Origin: Ascochyta rabiei
Lineage: Eukaryota > Ascomycota > Dothideomycetes > Pleosporales > Didymellaceae
Direction of reading: 5' to 3'
NCBI RefSeq assembly: GCF_004011695.2
Contig: NC_082424.1
Span: 1,178,001-1,242,000 of the forward strand
DNA length: 64,000 bases
The position numbers and the translations under genes were made by a program. Position 1 is the first letter of the stretch, and every line of letters starts with the position of its first letter. The notes under the pieces are model-generated. The model was not told where the DNA came from, did no database searches, and saw nothing but the letters and a program-made list of their open reading frames with translations. Below are positions 10,418 through 21,125 of this stretch, one piece after another.

Positions 10418-13400
10418 TCACCGCCCAGACCCGGCACCGGATCCAGATCCAGACCCAGACCCATCGAACCCCCTATCCAGCTTCTTCAGCGCCTCGGCCT
10501 CGCCGGAGCGCGGCAGTGCTGTCTTGGAGGGGAGCTCGCGCATCACCTGCTGCACCAGGTCTTCCAGGGCCTTGGGGTCGCGCGACTCTGCCGTCGACGT
10601 GGTTTGCTGACCGGCCATGTGCCCGCTGGGTAGGGGCGCGGGGGTGTTTTGGGTTCCTGCGGACTGATGCCCTGCGGTCGTGCTGCTTGCAGGCACAGGA
10701 GACGCCTGGCTTGTTGTGCTTTGGCTCGCTTCGCTCGCTACCTGCCGCTTCCTCAGCATGACCTGTCCTTTGCCATCCATGTACGTTTCGTATCCCTGCT
10801 GATCCAGCACTTCATCTGGGACTTTGACGCTAACGCCGACAGGAACGCCCCTCGCGCCGGCCTTCTCGACCTTGTCTCGCATCAGCCGCTCCTGCAGACT
10901 CTGCTCGACGGGCGTGACGGGTTTGGCGCCGTCGCGCAGCTGATCGTAACGCTCAAGTGCGCGGATGCGGTCCTGATTGTCTCGGTTTCCCTCCATAAGG
11001 AAGCGCAGACACATGATGGCGTGCTCGCGGATGTACGGGTTGTGCTCGTCGTAGGAGCAGCAGTTCAGCACGGCTTCGATGCCGCCGAGGGGCCGGATCT
11101 GGTTTTGTACCAGTGTGTTCTTCCATACAAGAGATGACAGGACGAGCACGGCGAGTTTCTTCAGGTTGCGCCATTCGAAGTCGGAGGGCTCGTCGGCGGC
11201 TTCGTCCATGTAGGGACGGGGTGAGGGCGAGGAAGGCGGTGGGATGTAGGATTCCGTGTGCGAGGGCGCGGGGTCGTAGGGCCGCTCGACGGCTACGGGG
11301 GGTGGTTGTTGAGATGCGGTATCGGTCTCTGCTGGAGCGGGAGGGGGTACGGGCGGGGGTGCAGGTGCGGGTGTGGAGTGGCGGAGAGGAGGGACGTTGA
11401 GTTGGCCCTTGGGGATCGCAGCATCCAGCTCCTTCAACAATGTGACGAGCTCATTCGCAATCTCCCAGTTCGACAGCATCCTCTTCCACGTCTCGTGCTC
11501 GGTGAGGATGGCGAAGAACTCGAGATACTGGTACACGCCCTCGTACATGCGCTCCATGTCCCATAGATTTAGGGGGAAGTCCTCGGGCTGCGCATGGCCG
11601 GCGCGGATCTGTCCCTGGAGGAAGATGAGCGCGCACGTCTGGGGGATGATGTGTCGACGGAACTCGGTGAGGAGGAAGTTGACCATATGTACATCGCCCT
11701 GGTCGACTTGCGGCGGCGCTGACTTGGCGATGCCCTTGGCTGGCTGTGCGCGTGCTTGTCTTGCACGGAATATGTTGGTCAGCAGCTTCATGATGACAGC
11801 TTGCGCGGGAGAGATGATATCCTTGGATCTGTGGACGTTAGCACGAGCTTGAGATACAAGTGGTCAACCTACTCTGACTCTCGGAACGCGTGGTAGGCGA
11901 AGGGCAGCAGCTGGTTGGCGAGGATAGCCTCCATGATCTTGACCATGAAGCGGAAGTAGAGCTCTTCCTCCCGCAGGTCCCAGGCCGCGACGAAGATCAA
12001 GAGCTCTCTCAGCAGATTCCGTCCGTTGTCCTGGGCGAGGAGCAGGTGGCAGCGCACCCCGTGCATGCTGCGCACACTGCTGAAGACGGTGGGGTCCGAG
12101 TGGTATCCTGGCTGCCCTTCTGATGGCTCCACGATACCTGCCATGATGATCATGGGCAGCACCTCGATCTCGGTCGGGCCCAGGATCAGCGGCACGTCGG
12201 TGAGCAGGCCCCGCCCCTCGTCGCCGGGAATGTCGTCGTAGTCGTCGTCGTTGTCGTCGTCGTCTTCGGGCGGCGGAGAGGTGGGAGAGGCTACATGGCT
12301 GATTAGCCCAGGACGGTCGGGGTCTGGCTCCAGACGCTTCAACAGGTCGTCCTTGCCATTTTGCAGGATCTCGGCACCGAAGGATGGCGGGTAGGTTACA
12401 CGGAAATCGATCTCACCTGCCGGGGGCGACCGCTTGATGCTGGGGTCGAGCAGCGAGTCATCGGTTGCGGGCCTGGCGGGCTGCGAGGCCTCGACCGGGG
12501 CGGCTTCCTGGTCGTTGGATCCGTCAGGGTACACGGCGATGGAGGAGCGCATCCTGTCGACTTCGACTTGGAGCTGGTTGATGCTTTTGGCGAGCGCCTG
12601 GACGCTCTCCTCATTCTTTGCGTGCTGGTCCACGACCTTTTTGTAGGTGCTGGACTGCGTGATCTGATCGCGGTATCTCGCGACGACATCGGCGTAGAGC
12701 ATGTTCCATTTCTGAACGAGTTAGCTGGGTGATGGTGGCACGGCGCGGGACGGCGCACTCACGTTCTTCTCCTCCTCGCCCATGGTCTGCCACCGTCTCC
12801 GGCACTCTGCAGCGATCTCGTTGGCGCCAGCCTTGTCGCCATGCTGCATCAGCGCCTTCTTGACCTCGTTGCCCGTCTCGCCAATATACAGCAGAAACGG
12901 CGACGAGGCAGGCTGCTGAGGGATCTTGAAGGTGTCGAGGCTTCTTGCTGGCTGGTGGTCGGGAGGCGGTTCTTGCTCGTGTGGCGCGTTCTGGTCGGGG
13001 TTGAACTCGTCCATTTTGTACTTCATGTCGGCGAAGTTGGGCAGCTCGTTGTCGAGGTGGCTGTCGAACAGCTCGATCCACAGCATCAGCTTGCGCTGCT
13101 CGTTCCTCGCGATGAGGTTGTTGAGGAACTGCAGGCAGGTGATCAGCAGCTTTTTGTCTATGTTTGTGTCAGTGCGCTTCCTCGAGTGTTGATGCTGCAC
13201 TTACAGGCGTTGATGACGCCCTGCCACTTGTCTTCGTCCTGCGTGCCTGCTTCGCCGTCGTAGCCGCGCGCGGTGACTCGCACACACACATTGACCAGGT
13301 TGAAGATGTCCTTGTCGAACAGGCGTTCGGCGCTCAGATTCTGCACGCGCTCGCCGTGGACCAGCACATTGCGGGCGATGCACACGAGTTGATTCAGCTT

Positions 13401-14082
13401 CTCGAGATCCCTCAGCAGATTCGGCGAGTAGCCGGCAATCAGCGGCCCAGACAGGCCCTCGTACTCGGGCGCGGCAGGGTCTGGCTGGGCAAAGCAGCGC
13501 TTCTCGAGCGAGGGTATGGCGGCCTTCAGCACGCCGGCGAGATCGTCCCAGAACTCCCACGACAGCCCGAGTTCCTCCCTCAGCTCGATGCGCTTCCGCG
13601 AGTCCTCGAGCGTCTTCTTGACCACGTCCCGCTCCAGCATGCGCAGTGTTTCGTCGCGCACGTACCCTGGGCTGCGGAAGTGGACCGTGTACGGGGCGAG
13701 GGCGAGGCGCAGTCTTGTGAGGTAGGGGCGCGCCTGGATCGTGTCTGCATCGTAGTCGGAGTCGGCGACGCTTTCCGCCTCTCCGCGGTCCTCATGCTCG
13801 CGGTCTTGGTGTTGGCGGTCCATGGCGCTGCGCGACGACGAGCGGTTCCACGCGTCCCACAGGCGCGTCTCGGCGAAGAGGGAGCGGTACACCCACACAC
13901 GAATGGGCGCAGGCGAGCGCAGGATGCGGAAGATGTTGTTGGCGGCCAGCTTCTCCGCAATGTCGTGGTACTGCGCCAGCGCGACGGGGGCGAAGGCGAG
14001 GTCGTTGCGGCCGATTGAGTGTGCAAGATGGTCCGTCGGGGGTGCAAGATTTTCTTTCGAGTGTGTGTCGTCGTAGTCGTCG

Positions 14083-14128
<46 letters not shown>

Positions 14129-14327
14129 TAATTGAGTGCGTGATGTTGTCAATTGAGTGCGTGTCGCCGTCGTCGTCGTTAATCGAGTGCGTGTCGCCGT
14201 CCAACGAATGCGAGTCGTCAATCTCTTCACTATCGCGCTCCAGTGTGCGCGCTTCTCCACTCGCAGTGTCAGGCGCACGCGGCGTCGAATCGGAGTGAGA
14301 GGACATGACGCTCGCAGTCGCAGACAT
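10418..14327 (-). CDS. Ataxin-10/Ctr86-type protein with an HMG-box-like segment
   Basis: Four exons with closing phases: 14327-13205, 13157-12763, 12711-11873 and 11828-10418, giving 1,255 aa. Introns of 44-51 bp carry CTGAC/CTAAC branch sites. At about residues 1000-1080 is the ataxin-10 C-terminal (armadillo-type) domain: LVLSSLVWKN, QIRPLGGIEAVLNCC, HNPYIREHAI. That domain defines the fungal 'copper transport protein 86' family, whose role is poorly known. At about residues 455-523, spanning the exon 2/3 junction, a segment reads like an HMG box: PFLLYIGETGNEVKK, then RRRWQTMGEEEKN, then WNMLYADVVARYRDQ. A coiled coil follows. The N-terminus has an Asp-rich run encoded by a GTC/GAC microsatellite, and the C-terminus a Gly/Ser tail. 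Yeast Ctr86 is about half this length. The HMG call is mine and needs a profile search. Confidence 0.85.
14067..14128. repeat. GTC/GAC trinucleotide microsatellite inside coding sequence
   Basis: A near-perfect TCG/GTC run encodes poly-Asp with a few Asn and Tyr, within the disordered N-terminus of the ataxin-10-like protein. It is expected to vary in length without shifting the frame. Confidence 0.8.
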
Positions 14328-15524
14328 TTTTGCTCGGCCTCGGGCGCGGCGGGCGTCATGGGTGCCCCGCCCCCGCTGTGCTAAGCTAAGTATGCCAGGT
14401 GCCTGTTACCTAGCAAGCAAGCAGGCTAGTGCTATCGATAACCGTTCATCGCCGCAGACACCTTCGATACTACACCACGCTCCCATGACTACACTACACC
14501 GCGCTGCTGATGTGGGTGGCAGTCATCGTTGGACTCGTATTGACTTAAATATTCATCGCCTCCACAAAGAACAGCAGCACACGGCACACGACACCACACA
14601 AGGAGCAAATTACCTCCCTGATCAAGTGCAATCGACCGCAAAAAGAATGTACGCTGCGATGAAGTAGCAATCGCGAAAGGCCACAAGCAAGCCAGCCACG
14701 TCAGAGTGCTTCGTTGGTGTTTCTTCTCGGACCCATGTAATGTGGGATTCGACACATAAGATACGTGTCCCCCACAGGCATGAATGGTTCCTGGTCTTCT
14801 TCACTTCATCTATCATCTAACCTACCTGCTCACCCACCGCATCTACCCCGCGTCTACACTGCACCTGCACCGCTTACACACGAGTCTGTCGTTTCTGACT
14901 TTCTCCTTCTTATCGCAAGGAGCCAGCCGATGAGGGCGTTGGGCGGGTGGAATTTATGTGGATTGGTTGCTCCAAGGAGGTGGCAGAGTTTTTGTACCTC
15001 GAGCTAGTTCTCGGTCTAACCCGTTACGTACTGACGTGCTGACGCACTGAAGCATCACCGCACTACCAACACCATCCCATCAATGCCGTCGAGAGATACT
15101 CAAAACACAATGGCCCTTGGCTCCACCTGTCCGGTGAACGGCCACAGGGTTCCTGCAGCCTGAGCACACATAATCGAACACACACCCACTCCTCGTTTTA
15201 GCTGCTCAGACTGAAGAGTATCCTTGGTAGACAGTGCTTTTTGTTATCGTCGAGTTCAAACGATACCTCCGGAAACTCCCACCAGATTCTCACCTTGACA
15301 GTGAGCTTGAGGCCAGCAATCAGTATGCGACGATGGAGAGCTTCTTGTGTTTGATTGAGAGCTTGTATTCAAGTATAGCTAGCGAGCGGAGCTATCTTGT
15401 CTGCTCTATCCGAATACACAGCAACGCGTGAACGCCAACTAAACCCTTCCACACCTGCCACCTTGTAGCCAGATTGTGCAAGTTCCAGCTACCAATTCAC
15501 CCCCGAAGCCAAGCACGTAATCCC
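14328..15524. other. No supported gene
   Basis: About 1.2 kb between the start of the ataxin-10-like gene and the 3' end of the small secreted protein gene. Short open frames exist, but none has a domain, a signal peptide with conserved cysteines, or a credible splice pattern. I see no tRNA-like fold. Confidence 0.5.
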
Positions 15525-15906
15525 TTAACCGCAGTGGCACGAGCCGCTGAGGCAAAGTCCGCCACCTAAATCCAAGTCAATCGATATCCAAGAAGCCACG
15601 AAGTAGAGAATAACTCACAGTCAGAAGACCTCTCCCAGATGTGGTTATCGTTGCAAACAAGCTGCGTTGACATGCAGTTAGCAGAGCGTCCAGAAACGCT
15701 GCTGTACTCATAACAGCAAAAAGCCTCCCCAACGTTGACGCTGGGTTTGTCGGGATACTCACGACGTGCTTAAGGTTGTGGCTGCACACGAGGTTTCCAA
15801 CTCCCTCGCAGCTCTCTCCGCGGTTGTGGTTGTTGCCCTTCAGACACCTTTGCGCGGAGCCGGTAATGGCCAGCAAGCTGAGGATGGCGAGAACGTTGAA
15901 CTGCAT
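15525..15906 (-). CDS. Small secreted eight-cysteine protein (effector candidate)
   Basis: Three short exons: 15906-15763, 15661-15619 and 15565-15525, with phases 0 and 1 closing exactly; the product is 75 aa. The introns (101 and 53 bp) both start GTGAGT and end CGCAG and TTTAG. Residues 1-18 form a clear signal peptide (MQFNVLAILSLLAITGSA). The mature part of about 57 residues has eight cysteines at 21, 33, 41, 51, 63, 67, 72 and 74, ending C-L-S-G-S-C-H-C-G. This is enough for four disulfide bonds, as in apoplastic effectors, defensin-like or antimicrobial proteins. I do not recognise the family. Splicing is needed to see it: the unspliced frame loses the last five cysteines, so automatic annotation could miss it. 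The neighbourhood is gene-poor, which is common for effectors. Function is inferred only from architecture. Confidence 0.8.
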
Positions 15907-16481
15907 TGTGCTTGAGTGGATTGTAATTGGGGATTGAGGAGTTTGAAGGAATACGATGATGATGATGAAGTTGATGATAGCAGGAAACGAAGACAATGAG
16001 CTGGCTTTTATGTTGTATTTCTCTCTGGTGACGTAGAGGCCCGCGGCAGAGGAGCACAGAGCAGTGGAACCGTCATGGCAAGCATCAGGAGCGCATACCG
16101 TAACAGTTACAATGAATGGGGCAACGGAAGAGGAAGGCGGAGGACAGCGCAGAAAGGGAATGCTGGTTGACCGGTAGAGACGTGTGGAGAAGCATCCGGG
16201 GAAGCGTGAATAAACAACGTCACATATAAATTGCTTCTTCAGGCTTGAGCAGCCTGAAAGCTTAGCCGCGTAGAAGCTTGAACTGCGCATATGCCTGTCT
16301 TCAAAGCCAGGAACTATTCACAATGAGGTTTGATCTTGCAACAGTTTGGAGGACCTTGAAGGTGATGTAATAGTATTACCATTATTGCTATTTGCAAGAG
16401 AAAAAGTTCTTCGCGAAGCTGCTATTTTCCAGTGCATAACAAATTAGCTGCACATTGCACATCGGTATGGAGTAGTATCAG

Positions 16482-16548
16482 GTTTCCGCGGGGGTGGCCT
16501 TAGTCTCCGCTGTGGTGGCCTTGTTTCTCCGCTGTGGTGGCCTAACAT
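16482..16548. repeat. Short direct repeat, about 21-22 bp x3
   Basis: Three near-copies of TCTCCGCTGTGGTGGCCT follow one another, with TCCGC at 16485, 16506 and 16528. No function can be assigned. Confidence 0.7.
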
Positions 16549-17594
16549 TCTTGCCAGGGTCTCGCTATCAGCTGTTTCCTAAAAGCTCCGTCTCCACGTA
16601 GCGATCTGCAGTATCCACCTAGCAGCAGTCAAATTTCACGCCCCTGTATACCAGCCAATCGTATGCCGACAATCAGCGGTCGCCCATGCAATTGGCGCAA
16701 TGGTAGGATCAGCTTGTCACGTACGGGCCGCACGGTACGCTGCCGTTTGCCGCAAACCACTCGACAAGCTTCTTTTTAAGCAGCTAAGCCATAGAGACTA
16801 CGTGTAATGGTATCTTGAGTTGGGGCATTGACCAACGCTAGAGGCGCTGTGGACCATGGGACATAGACTGTCCCGTGGGACGGCGAGCTGGCAACCACGA
16901 TCATCACTTCGGCGAGGCAAGAATCAGACCCATCTATCGTCGCCGTATATACTCCTTTCGTTATCCTGCTGGACCCGTGCTGCGCAACACCGCCGCCAGA
17001 CTAGCAAATGTCATCTACATGCATGGAGATCTACCTCCCATTTGTCCCGTAACACTGCGAGACCCACCAATTCACAACATATGTCGCTCCAACATGAACG
17101 TCAGGGCTTCGAGGGTCTGAATCCACCCTGTGTCTATGACTCTCTGTACGCGTTATCTGCGGAATCCTTGAGAGCCTGCTCGAGCTTCCATTGGACCTAA
17201 TATGGCCAAGGGCTATGTAGATATAACGTCAGTGCATCAGGAGATATGCACGGCTCGTATTGCGTTTAACTTAGGCAAAACATGATCTGTACCTGAGTCT
17301 GATTCGCCTGCGACATTCTTGCTCATCACTCTTCCTCCGTAGGTACCTAGGTACCTAATCTAAACCCTAGTTACCTAAGTAGGCCCGCTCCGAGTACGTC
17401 AGGTACTGGCCGGTTTGTTGCCACCCCGTGCGATTTCGCTGCCTAATATCTCTTCCAATAGAACTGGATGTCCTATTAGACTCGATTAGAACGTAGCCAC
17501 AACACGTGTACTGCGCCCTACTTCAAATGCAACGTAATTACCTACCATCTGAGCCTCTTTAAGCTTCTCAATAACTTTATGGGGCATGGAAACT

Positions 17595-17837
17595 CTAGAC
17601 AGCATTGATACACTCCAGGTTCCATCTCCGGTCAATGTCAACGCAGGAGGTATAGTACTCGTCCTTCCCTAAGGTTGTTCTAAATCCTGGCCGAAAGCGG
17701 TTGGCTATTGCCATATACAGCTCCCCGAGTGGGGTCTCAGTAGACATCTGGACGTCTGTCTCACAAAGAAGCTCGACATATGCGTCAGGCTGTCCGTGAA
17801 GGATGTGTGGTACCTTTTTCTCAGGCAAGCCTGCCAA
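17595..17837 (-). CDS. Unrecognised 80-residue open frame, possible gene fragment
   Basis: The frame has balanced amino-acid use (MAGLPEKKVPHILHGQPDAY...) and looks more protein-like than its surroundings. I recognise no domain and find no clear upstream exon. It could be a relic of a larger gene or chance. Confidence 0.2.
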   Translation of the reverse strand: MAGLPEKKVPHILHGQPDAYVELLCETDVQMSTETPLGELYMAIANRFRPGFRTTLGKDEYYTSCVDIDRRWNLECINAV

Positions 17838-19381
17838 AGTTGCGTAATTCCTAAGCTGGTAGCATGCATCTTGCGCTGCAAGTCACATTGCTTGAGAAGA
17901 GTTGTGTTGCATCTAATAATACGCTGACATATCGCTGTCGTGACGGTCGGTGCCTAATACATAATACAGGACGTCAGTGTCCCGCGAGCCACTTCGTCAA
18001 GTACGGCTGAATGAGACTTATCAGTATACACTCGGCAAGTTTAATCTATATATGGATAGGGAAACACAGGTGTACTATATCTATCCAGAAGCCTTACGGT
18101 CAAATGATGCTGAGCAGCATCGATGATGAGAGGCTTGCTAGCCTTCGTTTTTTTCACAGAAAGGTGGCAGTTCCTACTCCAGCTCCTCTAAAAAAGCTTA
18201 AATACCTTGATAAACTGTCTTTGCGTGATGTCTGAGTGGCAGAGTTATGACACGAGTAGAAAAGGCCTGCGTATGAGCTGTCCGGTCGTTTCTCAGCGCT
18301 CGATACACTTTCTCGCACTAGCCTAAAAGTATACTATCCCAACACTGATGAGGTTTGCAACGGACCATCATGAGGGTTATGACTGCCTCTTGAATCACCT
18401 CTTTGATTTGTCATTGAAGCTTTAGAGAACGATGCGAACGTGTGGTCCAAGATAATGGAGACAAAGGGTTAGTCTCGCGTACCTCACAGCTGTGTCGAAG
18501 CCCAGGAACGAAACCTATTCCCAATTATACAGAGCCTACCTTTGAAGCTTTTCCACTTGAGAAAAATTGCCGCAGTTAAATTTCAGTGATTGCCGCCGAG
18601 ACTTGGCTTGAGTGCTCAACGATGGTGGAACCGTCCTTCGGAAGCTAGGCAGATGAGAAGAGGCTGAGAACAGCGCACAAAGACCCTGTCCTTGTACACA
18701 TTCAATCTCCCGAACACACGATTATCTCATAACCGAGAGTGTGATTGTACCTTCCGCGGTGCTCTAACAGAAGGGGCACTAAGGAAGCAAAACAATCAAC
18801 GTTACATCCGTTTAAAAACATCCACCCACATCGAAGACTCTGGAGTTTTGGTAAACATCCTGCACAGTAAACGCATGATTGAAAAAATAAAGGCTATACA
18901 TACAGGAACCGTGTTCAAGAGAAATTTCTAGATGGATATGCGGAGAAACCTTGGCGCACCGTACTAGCAAGTTAAGAGCTTCGATGAAGCCAGGGCCATG
19001 CATTGCCAGGCTCTGAATATACAAGGGAAGGCAACTGGTGACCAAAATGCCACAGGGTTTTTTTGGAAACAGTCCTCTTGCTGTACAATATGTTAGCCAC
19101 AGGTTGGTACTACTCGGTGTAGTCCTGATACACTTACAACCTGCTTTAGGTAGGGCGTCAGTACTGTCTTAAACCCCGCTGGGTTTGTATGTATAGAACT
19201 GTGTTCAGTCTGCAGATAAGAGAAACCCATTTGTGACACAGTGTTAGGTGTGCTGTACATTATAGATTATAGATATAAGAGTACTGCTATATGGGATGAT
19301 GTAAGAGAACAGAGCATAGATGAGATGCCTTGCATTTCATCTACGTTGTAGCATTGCTAAAAAACATGTGAGGCCTGCCTA

Positions 19382-21125
19382 TCACAAGTCGTAACTTAGC
19401 ATTGCCTTTTCCTTAGTCTCAATCATTATCCTTCTGGTCTTAAAGCATCGCTGGAAAACTGCTTTGCCAACTAGATGGACCTGCGGGAGGCAGACAATAA
19501 AGATGCTTATGTAGACCTCAATAGCGCACCAGAACAATACTGGGACGACCTCATCTGTTGAAATCCTTAGCTTGTGCGCTTGAGCTGTATGTGTGGACAA
19601 GGAGAAATAAAAGACATGACGCAGTCGGCGTTGGGGCTAGGAGCGCAAGTATTGTTGACTTACATGTGAAGTTCGAAGAATAACTCGCTGTAAGCGTGAT
19701 CGAGAGTCGCGTGATGGCGATGATAGTAATTCTGCTCGCTTTGTATTAGTCACAGAAAACACAGTATCCGTACAGCTGCCGACGTACATGAACCCAAACG
19801 CGAAGACAGACACGACTTCGATCTTCTTCCACCATTGTAACTGCAGCTTGAGAAGCTTCGGAATAGGTAGAGAGACTATGACGACTTCGATGACGAGATT
19901 GAGGATGCTAAAGGCGAAGTTCAGGCCTTGTCTGTCCACTCTACACGTCGGCGGGGTTTCCGAATACATTGCGTCGTCACCCAAGTACATGCGCCAGCGA
20001 TAGGATATTGGCCAGCATTGGAACAGGTGAGCGAAGAATATTGATACCATGGCTGTTACGCATACGCTGATCAGCAGGTAGGTAACGTTTCGAATCTCCC
20101 CCGTCGGGAAAAGGCGGAGGTAGAAACAGAGAATGGCTATCTTGGTGGAGAAAGTGAGTATGACGAAAGCCAATTCACTGAAGTACCAGAACTGCTAGGG
20201 TCAGTCTATAAGTCGCTTTCTCGTTTGGTATAAGTGTTGGCACCTTTGCAGCATTCGAGATCGCAGCAGGCGACAGCATGTAGATGTCCTGTCCAAAGCC
20301 GTAGTACACCACTTCGTGCAGGTTAGAAAGAGTTCTCTAGTGGTACTTTAGGGACCTGTAAAGATAGGTGAAGAAAGAGACTTACTTGCTAGTATGAACA
20401 TAAGCTGACACGCTGCAACCGGCTGCAAATCCGTCAGCGTTGTATTGTTGAAAGCCTTTTCATACATACCGCGATACCGGTCACCACCCAATCATCCGCA
20501 CCCCATTTTACAGAGAACGGGGATATGCGTGTGATGAGTCGTAGAGACACAGCAATAAGAGCGACACCTGCTGTAGTAATTGCTGCCGTCGTCAACATGG
20601 AGGCTTGATCGCGGACTTCGGTACCGCATGCTATGTGAAGGAAATATTTTCCCGCTATTCCTAGTCAGGCTCACTGCTTGGGTAAAGGCATCGAGGACGC
20701 TAAGTTGATACTGACCATAATAGTTTGGGTAAGAGCAATACATGTCAAAACATGTATCAAGCCGATATTGGACTTCCTGGTCGCCACATATACAATTCTG
20801 GTCTGCCGGATCACATCCGCTGTACTCGAGGACAGCCAGACTGCAGGTGTGCTAGGATCTCCAAGCGTTAGAAAAACTTGGATATACAATTTTCTCATAA
20901 TTTTCCCACAGATAGTAGCGCAACTGGTCATGCTACCGACCGCAGGACACAACTGAGAGGAATTCAGTGCGTTGTACTTACAGAACATTGTGGCAGATCG
21001 TCGAATATCCCACCAGTCGTTACATTTAAATGGAACGGCGCAGGGGCGTTAGCGTTTGTGAATTCCGTGCCAGAGACTGAGAAGATTAACTGTATCAGGG
21101 CGAAAAATATGAAAAAGACAGCCAT
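19382..21125 (-). CDS. CFEM-domain PTH11-like receptor
   Basis: Eight exons, all phases closing: 21125-20982, 20851-20716, 20630-20470, 20422-20390, 20336-20244, 20191-19788, 19731-19664 and 19584-19382; 413 aa. A signal peptide (MAVFFIFFALIQLIFSVSG) leads into an extracellular CFEM domain with eight cysteines at 47, 51, 61, 68, 70, 82, 87 and 95, including CDPADQNCICGD. A seven-TM rhodopsin-type core follows: GADDWVVTG, HEVVYYGFGQDIYML, TKIAILCFYLRLF, VFAFGF. CFEM-PTH11 proteins are cell-surface receptors; the best known, Pth11 of the rice blast fungus, is needed for host-surface sensing. That role is only suggested here. Intron 4 (20337-20389) begins GCAAGT, a GC-AG intron, and is the only solution that keeps the frame. 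Alternatively that junction is damaged and the gene is recently dead. Confidence 0.88.

Larger units (their letters stand above)
15907..19381. other. Gene-poor 3.5-kb region
   Basis: No gene is supported with confidence. It contains a short triple repeat at about 16482-16548 and an unrecognised minus-strand frame at 17595-17837. Around 17340-17400 there is a small cluster of TAGGTACC/TTACCTAA motifs. Other short frames look random. Confidence 0.45.

Noticed and set aside
13164..14018. 284-codon plus-strand frame within the ataxin-10-like gene
   Set aside because: Antisense to a spliced gene with consistent phases; low-complexity composition and no domain.
16856..17200. Overlapping plus-strand frames of 114 and 81 codons
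   Set aside because: No domain, no homology I recognise and no splice support.
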